Part shown: positions 10,055-19,604 of the stretch, piece after piece
Numbering within the stretch: position 1 is the stretch's first letter
Layout of the letters: each line of letters begins with the position of its first letter
Source: Marthasterias glacialis
Lineage: Eukaryota > Echinodermata > Asteroidea > Forcipulatida > Asteriidae
Direction of reading: 5' to 3'
DNA length: 64,000 bases
NCBI GenBank assembly: GCA_911728455.2
Contig: OU452219.1
Location: forward strand, 5,888,320 to 5,952,319
Made by a program: the position numbers and the translations under genes
Notes under the pieces: model-generated
The model's input: only the letters and a program-made list of their open reading frames with translations
Databases searched by the model: none
Told to the model about the DNA's origin: nothing

Positions 10055-11214
10055 CGAACAAAGCCATTTAAATCACTTTAACCACAACATAGCAAACTGT
10101 ATCAAAATATCAACCAAACCAAAAGTTGTATTTTTCTATGCTTTCCGCCAAAACATATAAAAATAAATAAATACATGTAATAAAATAAGGAAAATAATAA
10201 ATAACTAAATGATTTAAGAAATAAATATGATCAGAGACATTTTTAAAATAAGCAAAGAAAAACATTTCATGAACATGTGAGAGAAGACAAGAAATCATAA
10301 TTTCTTGATGATTGTTAAAACTTTGGTTGTAATTATGGAGAAGTGGAATTAAAGATGTGTACGTATAATTGAATTTAAGGATGTTTGCTAGTGTTGAATA
10401 GAAATTTAAATAAATATCCTTTGTTTTATGAGATATGACAAAATGTTCTCTAGCTTAATCAAAATTTCATCACGAAGGAAGTTGTTCCTTCTTGCCCCTC
10501 TCCCAAAATGTCATCGATGTCTTTCCCCCCGCTTGTCCTCCAAATGAAAATGTCTGGTTACGCCACTGCTTTTTGCGAACAAAGGAAACATATTCTACAT
10601 CTGTAAAGATTTATGATCCGTGATCATGGCGATTCTAACTCGAACAATGAATCGAAATGTTGAATTTTTTTTTGTAGGATGACCTAAGTTATTACCTTTC
10701 AAATGAGCTATCGAACGAAAAAATTTATAATTATAATTAAGTATAATTTTAAAGAACTCCTTGCGCTGTCTGCTCTAGTTCAGCCGGGTGCCTTGCGACA
10801 CAGAAAAAATGCAGGCGACGTTGTAATATAGCTGACTTCTGGGTACCGGCAGCGGGCATGGCCGTCGTTCGCATTTTCTCGTAGTGTGGTTGGCCAGGAT
10901 AATCGTATTAATATTACACATTATAAGTAACCTGTTCTTTGAAATTTCGTCAGCTGGAATCAATTCATTTTCGAGCACAATTTACAGGAGCACGGATCAT
11001 ACATCTTTAACCATTAAGCATTGTGTGAAGTACAATGCATTTATTAAAACATTAATTTGTTCTTACCGTTACCAGATTGCACCACATTGTTGAGTTCACA
11101 ATAAATACAACACACAAATGAAAATAATGTAACTTTAATAATTCTTACCATAAAAAAAAGGTTCCAAGTGTGACATTGTTGACCTTTATGAATTAAATGA
11201 AAAACTTGCTATGA
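10055..11214. other. Array spacer, duplicated at about 16180-17100
   Basis: 10060-10160 (ATTTAAATCACTT, CAACATAGCAAA) matches 16190-16270, and 10200-10450 (GAGAAGACAAGAAATCATAA, ATGGAGAAGTGGAATTAAAG) matches 16860-17100. A third related stretch is at 15560-15720. Around 10770-10870 is a unit (GCGCTGTCTGCTC...CAGCCGGGTGCCTTG) repeated at 11765 and 18430. No gene was found. Confidence 0.5.
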
Positions 11215-11640
11215 AGATCCCTTAAGATGCCTTTATTGTTGAAGTTCATTGGTGTGTATTGCTGGCGCAGACAGAAGTGAACAATACTGAAAGCTGAACC
11301 CACTAGACGGGGGTAGCGCGGGGTTTTCTCGATCTGTTTAAAGGTGTGTGATTTACAGATGCGCCAGCGTAGGAAACTCCATCTCAATGTATCAAACTTT
11401 TTGCTTCATTTAACTTTAATACTTTGAATACAGTAATGATGGATTTGAAAACACCGCGGTGTGTCTTTCTCTGGTGTACTTGTGGTGTTTACCTCACACA
11501 GGAATGATTGTGTTAATAATGACACAGGTTTGACACCAAATTTGCCACAAGGCCTTAATAAGGATATATTATCCGTGCTCAAGCAGATTTTACCTCGAAA
11601 ATGAATCCAAATCTTGAAGTGCTATTTTTTATGATGACCA
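11215..11640 (+). pseudogene. Deleted Ig-receptor copy: 5' block plus leader fused to 3' UTR
   Basis: The conserved 5' block leads to an ATG at 11439 and a leader-like stretch (MDLKTPRCVFLWCTCGVYLTQE, then TGA). After GATTGTGTTAATAATGACACA the sequence jumps straight to the family 3' UTR (GGTTTGACACCAAATTTG). Both Ig domains, the membrane helix and the whole tail are missing, and the leader is frameshifted relative to the intact genes. It shares its deletion scar with the copy at 17755. Confidence 0.8.
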
Positions 11641-12766
11641 AAGCTAACAACTTTTAGGTGAGAAATTGTACGAAAACATCCGTCAACGAATAATGACACC
11701 CTAAAAGTAATTAATATTATTAAAAAAAAAAAAGATTTGTTGTGTGTGAAGCACAATAAATAAACCCTGCGCACTGCCTGCTCAATTTCAGCAGGATGTC
11801 TTGCGACAAAGAGACAAAATGCTGGTGAAAGTTTCATGTAGGGTGGTTGGCCGGGATAATTGTTTTAAAAACATTTTTAAAGCCATCTACAAGGTCAAAA
11901 TACGTTTTATTAATTGTATTCGTTATAACATAAATAACATAACTTGCTCTAGAATGACTCATTTTGAAGGCAAAATCGACTGGAGCACGGACCATCTTTA
12001 AGATCGTAAAGCGATAACATGGTCAACATAAACTGCATTTTATTTATTGGGTTCGCAATTGTTCATTGGGTTCAGTCAGATACATTTGTTGATCTCTCGG
12101 AATCTAAACCTTCAAATAGATATTGATGATGAAATATTGGTGACTATTATAATAGGCCTAGCTATCTAGCTATCTTGGTATTTTGTTGATCAATATGATA
12201 TCATGAACGAAATAAACATTTTGATTAGGACGTTGTCATTTTCCCGAACTATTGTCATTTTACAGTTATAGTGCAACAATGACAAACCCTAAAATTAACA
12301 GAAACTTACCACAGATCCCTGCCCTGGGTGTCAATAATTTTTAAAGTTTATTGGTGTGTGATACTGCGCAGACGGAACTTCAAGTTGCATCAATAACTGA
12401 GAACTTTATGAATGTTTGGAAAAGTATTGTACCTTCTATTAAGTTAGGTTTCTTGTAAAACGACAACAACAACAATACTGAATAACACATAATAATTATA
12501 TCAGATCTTAGAAACGTTCAAATGGCATTTGTTACCATTGGGATTTCGCATAAGTTTTCGCATAAAAAAATGTATGAAATAATGTCTGGAAGAGACGAGT
12601 GTGTAAATATGGATGACCTTCAAATAATAATAGATCTTGGACATTATAATAATTCATGGCATTTGCATCAACATAACTGTCAATGGCTGATGTAAAAATG
12701 TGTTCCGTTCCAAATACGGCATTGTTGAATCAAATGAATCAAATGAAAACATGCTGCCAATCCCTT
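11641..12766. other. Array spacer with block repeats
   Basis: 11760-11870 and 12075-12330 recur at 18430-18540 and 18895-19110; 12075-12330 also recurs at 15035-15300. At 12348 a fragment of the receptor 5' block (ATTGGTGTGTGATACTGCGCAGACGGAAC) is present without a gene, as also at 15340. No coding exon seen. Confidence 0.5.
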
Positions 12767-12953
12767 AAGGTGCCTTTATTGTTAAAGTTCATTGGTGTGT
12801 GTTGCTGGCGCAGACGGAAGTGAAAAACACTCCTAGCTGAACAGGTTCAATGTTATGATCTCTGTCTGAATAAAGGTGTGTGATTTACAGATGCACCAAC
12901 GTAGAAAACTTCATCTTCAAATCAATCCAACTTCTTGCTTTTACACGGACAGA
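12767..12953 (+). promoter_or_regulatory. Conserved 5' block of Ig-receptor gene (12954)
   Basis: Same landmarks as at 6764: TGCCTTTATTGTT, CTGGCGCAGACGGAAGTG and AAGGTGTGTGATTTACAGATG. The upstream ATG at 12891 is here in frame with the receptor because of a one-base length difference. It would add 21 residues that the paralogues cannot encode, so it is not the preferred start. Confidence 0.55.
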
Positions 12954-14615
12954 ATGGATGACAAGACAGTGGTGTATCTTTCTTTGGTGTGTTTGTGGTG
13001 TTCACTTCACGCAGGAAGACTCCAGTTGGTCGCAATGGCTCAATTGACGCTGACTGCAAAGATTCTAACACCAGAGGCAGATCGGAAGGAGGGCGAGCAA
13101 GTTCTTATGGAGTGTACCTCTAACCTTAATTTCCAGAATTACTCCTTAAAATGGCAGAAGGAAAATATGACTTTGAGGCAGGACGAAATAACCGTCACAT
13201 CCGATCCAAGATTTAGTTTCTCTAGAAGTGAAGTGAATAATATGGTAACTACTGAACATCTGATTATAACTGGTGTACACAGAGATGACTCTGGTGTATA
13301 TACTTGTAATGTCATTGATAAAAGGGGAGCCTCTGGTAGCAACATCGCAGCCTCAGTACATTTAACATTATCAGTGTTATACTTCCCTAGTGAGCTCTTT
13401 CCTATATGCTCCCCTGCTGAACCCATTACAGTCAACGCTGGAACAGAGTTGAATATACAATGTTCATCAGAGGTCGGTAACCCACAAGTCATGATGGAGA
13501 TTACTCAAACTAAATACAATGATACATTCACCTTATCCCACCACGATGATATGATATCAATGTCTTTAAATCTGATAGCACACTTTGACTATAACAGTGC
13601 CCTGTTTCAATGCACCATTACATCCCGGGTGTATTATCCTGATATGACTCGTGTTTGTTTCATCGGACCAATCACTGTTAATAATGTGACAGCAGAACCA
13701 GCGACAACACCGGTGACGCAATCAACCCAAAATATAACGACGGAAGCGACAATCATTGCAGGTGCAGTCGCTGCAGGAGTGGTCGCACTAATCGTCATCT
13801 TCATTAGTCTTATTCTACTCTGTCGGAGACGACCATCATGCCTATGCAAAAAGAAACAATCGACTGAGGACAACACACCGATTACTAAACCAGCGATTAG
13901 TACTGCGTCACATCAGGACAAGAAATCAGAACCTTCTCAGCCGAATTTCAATGACGATGACGGACTTGAAAGACACGATACCCAGAATAGAGCAGCCGAC
14001 TTGGTTATACGTCCTGTACCTGAATCTACTGCATCACTTCACACCGGCACAACGCTGCCACGTAGAGCAGAAGTACCCGACTCCAGTATAATATACGCCA
14101 AGCCACAACAAACAACTGTACATCGAGATTGTGTCCCTGACGTCACGAATACTGCAGAACAGAGTTACACAAATCCAGTCTTTGACTCTAAGGGTACAGA
14201 AGACACCCGAAAACCGTTCAAGGACCATCCGAAAACGTCTATCAAACCAGTGGCAAAGGTCCAACCTAACATGACTGCTCCAAAGAAACCAGCTCCCTAC
14301 AGACCCGGATCAGATCGCATCATCAACACCCATGGCAACCCAATCACATCACCGTCTCAAGCCCCCACAGAACCCTCACCAGAACATGCACAACACGGTA
14401 GACAAGAGACCAGTTCAACCCCCTTGGTTGTTACCTATGCCCAAGTATCTGTTCCCAATCGGCAAAACAGCAGTACCAGCCAAAGACCTGTGGAAGACAT
14501 TACATATGCCGAGTTGGATCTGACGTCACACACGTCTCAAGATGATGGGGTCAAACCCTCATCGTCAGCAGTTGATACAATTTATGCAACTGTGAAAACA
14601 CAAAATAACATTTGA
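12954..14615 (+). CDS. Ig-family receptor with ITIM/ITSM tail, 553 aa
   Basis: Signal peptide about 1-20; V-like Ig domain with Cys54, Trp67 and DDSGVYTC ending at Cys118; second Ig domain with Cys170-Cys220 plus outer Cys152 and Cys235; short stalk; membrane helix about 266-290 ending in CRRR. The 260-residue tail holds Y381 (IYAKP) and Y405 (SYTNP), both YxxP forms that Crk-type SH2 domains favour. It also has a Pro-rich PKKPAPYRP, then Y495 (VTYAQV), Y518 (ITYAEL) and Y544 (TIYATV). The Y495 and Y518 sites match ITIM and the Y544 site matches ITSM. That arrangement is typical of vertebrate inhibitory receptors acting through SHP phosphatases; action here is inferred. It has one uninterrupted frame and a poly(A) signal at 14863. 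Confidence 0.9.
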   Translation: MDDKTVVYLSLVCLWCSLHAGRLQLVAMAQLTLTAKILTPEADRKEGEQVLMECTSNLNFQNYSLKWQKENMTLRQDEITVTSDPRFSFSRSEVNNMVTTEHLIITGVHRDDSGVYTCNVIDKRGASGSNIAASVHLTLSVLYFPSELFPICSPAEPITVNAGTELNIQCSSEVGNPQVMMEITQTKYNDTFTLSHHDDMISMSLNLIAHFDYNSALFQCTITSRVYYPDMTRVCFIGPITVNNVTAEPATTPVTQSTQNITTEATIIAGAVAAGVVALIVIFISLILLCRRRPSCLCKKKQSTEDNTPITKPAISTASHQDKKSEPSQPNFNDDDGLERHDTQNRAADLVIRPVPESTASLHTGTTLPRRAEVPDSSIIYAKPQQTTVHRDCVPDVTNTAEQSYTNPVFDSKGTEDTRKPFKDHPKTSIKPVAKVQPNMTAPKKPAPYRPGSDRIINTHGNPITSPSQAPTEPSPEHAQHGRQETSSTPLVVTYAQVSVPNRQNSSTSQRPVEDITYAELDLTSHTSQDDGVKPSSSAVDTIYATVKTQNNI

Positions 14616-14862
14616 CGTGAATACCAAAACATCTCTCAGGTTTGATGCCAAATTTGTGACAAGGCGGTAAGATCGTAGCTCTCGCTCTCGTTTACGTAAA
14701 CAATGTGAACATAAAATGGATTTAATGGTCCCATTTTTACAACATTCTTCATTTTAATGAATGCGTTCTAATAACTCTCCATAGTTTATAAATTGTGGGA
14801 GACCAATATCGTCTGAACACTCAGTATGACAATTGTATAGGTGCATTATCTTGATTCCTGAA

Positions 14863-14868
14863 AATAAA
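14863..14868 (+). promoter_or_regulatory. Poly(A) signal of receptor gene (12954)
   Basis: AATAAA lies 248 bp past the stop, within a 3' UTR that is conserved in the gene at 19605 (TTGATTCCTGAAAATAAATC). Confidence 0.55.
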
Positions 14869-14887
14869 TCTTTAAATGGGAAACATT

Positions 14888-15012
14888 TGGACGGTCCTTT
14901 TTCACGGTTCTGACCAACATACGCATGCTCAGTGCTACAGCGCAATACTGAGCCTATGCGTGCATGTTTAGAACTATCAAAAAGGACCGTTGTGTCTGCC
15001 CCCGCCAGCGTC
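14888..15012. mobile_element. Short foldback MITE
   Basis: Inverted arms begin ACGGTCCTTTTT and end AAAAAGGACCGT, with a CATGCTCAGT core. A relative at 58576-58702 has the same GACACAACGGTCC end and CATGCTCAGTACTG core. Confidence 0.6.
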
Positions 15013-16547
15013 TCAAAAGTCTCCCATTACAGTTCGACACACTTGTGGACCTCTCAGTATCTAAACCTTTAAATAGATATCGATGATGAAATATTGATGA
15101 CTATATTATTATAAAGCTATATTGGTATCTTGGTACCTTGTTGATCAAAATGATATCTCTAACAAAATGAACATTTTAATGGAGACGTTATTTTTTTCAA
15201 ACTGTTGTCATTTTACAATTAGGTTAGGCTATAGTGCAACAATAATGACCTTATAATCGATGTTAAATTGTGTTTACCTTAAAATGGAAAAAACGGTTAC
15301 TACAGATCCATACCTGGGTGTCAATATTTATTTAAGTTCATTCGTGCGTGATATGCGCAGACGGAACTTAAAGTTGCATTAATAACTGTCAAGGTAAACT
15401 TGATGCATATCACTTTGTTTTGAATGGCTCAGTGCATACTGAATTCGCTCTTGGTGTAAATTGCGCGCTTCAAATTCTTAAAACATAAAAACACTTACAA
15501 AAGAAATTAAAATATTACAAATACACAGAGTATAAATATTAACTCCAATATTTCAGAAGACAACGTGAATGTAAGAAAGTCTTTAATACCTTTTAGGTAT
15601 CTCGATTTCATCATGGTTGAGGAGTGGAATTGAATACGTGTAGATATTTTGAATTAATTTGATGTTGTTCAATGGAGATGTGTAGAAATCTATCCTTTGA
15701 TATATGAGAGATATGATGATAAGAAATCTTGAGTTGAATCAAAATTACTTGCCGTGGTACGCTCTAAATAGTGTATGATTTCCTTTTCAAACGCAAGTCT
15801 TAACATTTTAAGCCGAGTGAAATACATTCTTACATTATTATATGTCAAGTGCTATAGTCACGGTAATTACGTAGATGCAAAAACGTAGTTGCTATGTTCT
15901 AACCATGAACAAACTTTAAAGACTTGACCGCATTTTTAGTCTGCAATAAAATCAATAAATGTATTAATGAAAATATTATAATTGTACAGCCGAAGATACA
16001 AGGAACAGTTCAGTTAAGGTTTTTAAAAATTAAAAAGGATAACGAAGATTTTATGTCAAAGATAAGTCTTAGAACTTGTTTATATGATTTGGATGAGTTC
16101 GTCGGACACAACGGGTCGGACAATGTGTCAAAATTTTCTCGTTGGACACAATGGTCCATGTATAACATAATGGTGCATAACACATATCCATTTAAATCAC
16201 TTGAAGCACAACATAGCAAAATATCAACAAAACCAAAAGCTGCATTTTTCCTTGCTCTCCGCAAATAAAAAAAAATAGATAAAACAATAATAATAATAAT
16301 AATAATAATACTGTAATGGTATCCACCTCAGTGAATATCCTCTTTACGAGTTCACTTCATCAAAGGACTAACGCTGGACAATTTTTTCTTCATATTTAAC
16401 TACTACGTTTTATTTCTACTGCTGATTTCTATACAGGAGCTTCAATAATGTTGTGCACCCTCTGGTGTCTAAGATGAGAATAATCTGAATGAATTCCCAT
16501 ATCACTTTTTATTAACCTTTAAGATGTATCAAGGATGAGAACAAACA
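15013..16547. other. Array spacer, duplicated segments
   Basis: 15035-15400 is a copy of 12075-12390 and includes an orphan fragment of the receptor 5' block near 15340. 16096-16260 is a decayed copy of the GTCGGAC foldback and its flank (10020-10160). A short (AAT)n run is at 16288-16310. No exon seen. Confidence 0.5.
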
Positions 16548-16669
16548 CACTGCAAAAACTGGGGTGTTAAATAAATAAAACGTTTTATCGTTGATAATAT
16601 CAACACCATGTCGGTGTTGTCACTTATAGATACCAAGAGAATCAATTTAACACCCCAGTTTTTGCAGTG
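16548..16669. mobile_element. 122-bp MITE with 25-bp inverted ends
   Basis: The two ends are perfect inverted copies beginning CACTGCAAAAACTGGGGTG (25 bp each). The interior contains a second small dyad, CAACACCATGTCGGTGTTG. There is no coding capacity. Confidence 0.85.
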
Positions 16670-17754
16670 CACTATCTCCTATAAGATGAGGAGAAACCAC
16701 ATCCTTGTCTTAGCGACTCGTGTATTAACCACTGACCCTCAAAGCTAATTTATTCTTCCAGGAATACCGATCATTAATTATAAACAGAATATTTGTGGTT
16801 ACCTCACAAATACAATAAATAAATAAATGTATTGAAATGAAATAACAATAAATAAATGATTTAAGAAATAAGTATGAATAAATACATTTTACAAACGAGC
16901 AAAGAAAAACATATCATGAACAGGCGGGAGAAGACAAGAAATCATAATTTTTTGATGATCTTCAAATTTTGATTACAGGTATGGAGAAGTGGAATTAAAG
17001 ATACATATATTTGAATTAAAGGATGTTTGATAATGTTGAATAGGAGCTTAAAGAAATATCCATTATTTTGTGAGATATGACAAAAACATTCGTGAGCTTA
17101 ATCTGCGAAGATACGGAAATAATGATACAATTTGAATAGCCCCTCCCAAACTAACCTGCAATCCAAAAAACAAAACCTTTGATAAACGTGCAAACCTTAG
17201 ACATCATAGGTTTAAGAGCCGCAGAGCCTGGACTTCCTGCAGGCATGGGCGATTTATACAGCTCAGTGGAAGAAAAATGTAAAAATCGTACATTTTCATG
17301 GAAATTGCACTTTACGATTTGTAATAATTTTTGGACAATGAAGGAATGCAACGAGCGATTGCATCTTAAAACTTTTACAGCTGTTATTTTTTGTACTCTT
17401 GAATTTCTATGGAAATTATGATATAAAATGTAAACCCCCCTTATGAATAGTGTAGTGTCTCGCCTACCAAAGAATTACCTGGAATGTATACAAAGTAAAT
17501 CTTTCTGTCAGCGGCGTAACCGCGGGGGGGGGGGGGGGGTGTCGGGGTCCCCCCTCTCAAAACGCTCAGAACCTTTCTTGCCCTTCCCCAAATGAGATTT
17601 TTTTAAAAAAGGGCGCGTGGCTCTATTACATAACTAGACCCCCCCCCGCCCTCCGCAGACCCATTATGTATTTGCACCCACTTGTCCCCCAAACGAAAAA
17701 GTCTGGATAGGCCGCCTTTATGAATCAAATGAAAAACATGTTAGAAAACATGCT
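16670..17754. other. Array spacer with a GGCGTAAC-type repeat
   Basis: 16860-17100 duplicates 10200-10450. 17511-17720 starts GCGGCGTAACCGC followed by long G and C runs and ends near GGATAGGCCGCC. It resembles the GTGGCGTAAC elements at 50448, 51150 and 51905. Nothing coding was recognised. Confidence 0.45.
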
Positions 17755-18245
17755 ATGAAGATCCCTTAAGATGCCTTTATTGTTGAAGTTCATTGTTGTG
17801 TATTGCTGGCGCAGACGGAAGTGAACAATACTGAAAGCTGAACCCACTAGACGGGGTGGCGCGGGGTTTTCTCGGTCTGAATAAAGGTGTGTGATTTATA
17901 GGTGCGCCAGCGTAGGAAAACCCATCTCTATGCATCAAACGTTTTGCTTCATATAATTTTAATACTTTAAATACAGTAAAGATGGATTCGAAAACAACGT
18001 TGTGTATCTTCCTCAGGTCTACTTGTGGTGTTTACTTCACGCAAGGATTGTGTTAATAATGACACAACATTATTTATGCCGAGTTGGATCTGACGTCACA
18101 CACTATCTAAGATGATGACGTCAAGCCCTCATCGTTTGCAGTTGATACCACAATTTATGCGCCTATGACAAAAGCAAAGTAACAGTTGACGTGAATAACA
18201 AAACAGCCTGAAGGTTTGATACCAAGTTTGTCGCAAGGCCTTAAT
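17755..18245 (+). pseudogene. Deleted Ig-receptor copy: leader fused to the ITIM tail
   Basis: The 5' block and a leader (ATG at 17982) run to the same GATTGTGTTAATAATGACACA scar as at 11500. They then join the last part of the cytoplasmic tail at about 18068. It reads IYAELDLTSHTI, then a stop, then DDVKPSSFAVDTTIYAP in the same frame, followed by the family 3' UTR. Both Ig domains, the membrane helix and most of the tail are gone. An internal stop and no membrane segment make a functional product unlikely. Confidence 0.8.
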
Positions 18246-19419
18246 TAAGCCGATTTTACATTGAAAATGAATCTAAATGTTGAAGTGCTTTTTTTTATGA
18301 TGACCAAAGTTATCAACTTTTAGATGAGACATCGAACGAAAACATCCGTCAACGAATAATAGCCCCCCCCCCCCCAAAGTAATTAATATTAAAACAAAAC
18401 GGGAAAATGAATTGTTGTGTGTGAAGCACAAAAAATAAACTCTGAGCGCTGCCTGACCAATTTCAGCCGGATGCCTTAAAACAAAGAGACAACAAGCAGG
18501 CGAAATTTTCTCGTGGGGTGGTTGGCCGGGAAAATTGTTTCAAAAACATCTTTTATAGCCATATTTGAGGTCAATACGCGATTTATTAATGTTATTCGCT
18601 CGAAATAACATAACATGCTGTAGAATCAATTAATTTCGAAGGTAACATCGGCTGGAGCACGGACCATATATCTTGAAGATCGTATAGCGTTAAGAAGGTA
18701 AACATAAATTGCATTTTATTTATTGGTTACGCAATTGTTCATTTTTAATAAATGTGTTCTGATACTTCGAATCACTGTCGTTTATAAATTGCGGGAGAAC
18801 AATATGTCAGCTGAATACCCATTACAATATTTGTATATATAAGTGCATTATCTTGATTCTTGAAAAGAAATATATAAATTGTAGTCGGATACAACCTTCT
18901 AAACCGGAATCTGAACCTTCAACTAGATATTGATGATGAAATATTGATGACTATTATAACATGCCTAGCTATCTTGGTATCTAGTTATCGTGTTGATCAA
19001 ACTGATATTAAGAACGAAATGAACATTTTGATTATGACGGTTGTTATTTTTCCCAACTGTTGTCATTTTACGGTTATAAAGCAACAATTACAAACCCTAA
19101 AATAAAAAAAACATACGACATATCCCGTCGGTGTGTTGAGCAGTGGTCCACTTCAGAGTACAGATGAGGAAGCATTCGTTTAAAAAATGATGGCATTTGT
19201 TACAATTGGGATTTCGCATTAGTTAAAAAAATTGTTTAAAATAATGTCTGGAAGAGACGAATATGTCAATGTGATTGACATTCAAATAACAGTATTTCTT
19301 TGATGATAGTTCGTGGCATGTGCATAAACATAACTGTCAATGGCTGATGTGAAAAATGTGCTTCGTTCTAAATTTAAGCATTGTTGACCTTTCATGAATC
19401 GAATGAAAGCATGCGATCC
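18246..19419. other. Array spacer, copy of 11641-12766
   Basis: 18430-18540, 18745-18870 and 18895-19110 match the preceding block at about 6.5 kb distance. 18745-18870 is also similar to the receptor 3' UTR (TTATAAATTG, GTGCATTATCTTGATTC). There is a C-run at 18363-18375. No gene seen. Confidence 0.5.
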
Positions 19420-19604
19420 CTTAAAGGTGCCTTTATTGTTGACGTTCATCGGTGTGTGTTACTGGCGCAGACGGAAGTGGAAAAACACTCCAAGCTAAAC
19501 AGGTTCAGTGTTATGATCTCGATCTGTATCAAGGTGTGTGATTTACAGATGCACCATCGTAGACAACTTCATCTTCAAATTAGTCCAAATTTTCTTGCTT
19601 TTGC
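19420..19604 (+). promoter_or_regulatory. Conserved 5' block of Ig-receptor gene (19605)
   Basis: Same landmarks as at 6764 and 12767. The upstream ATG (19549) here opens a different frame that runs to 19674 across the receptor start. The peptide it encodes is therefore not conserved between paralogues. Confidence 0.55.
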
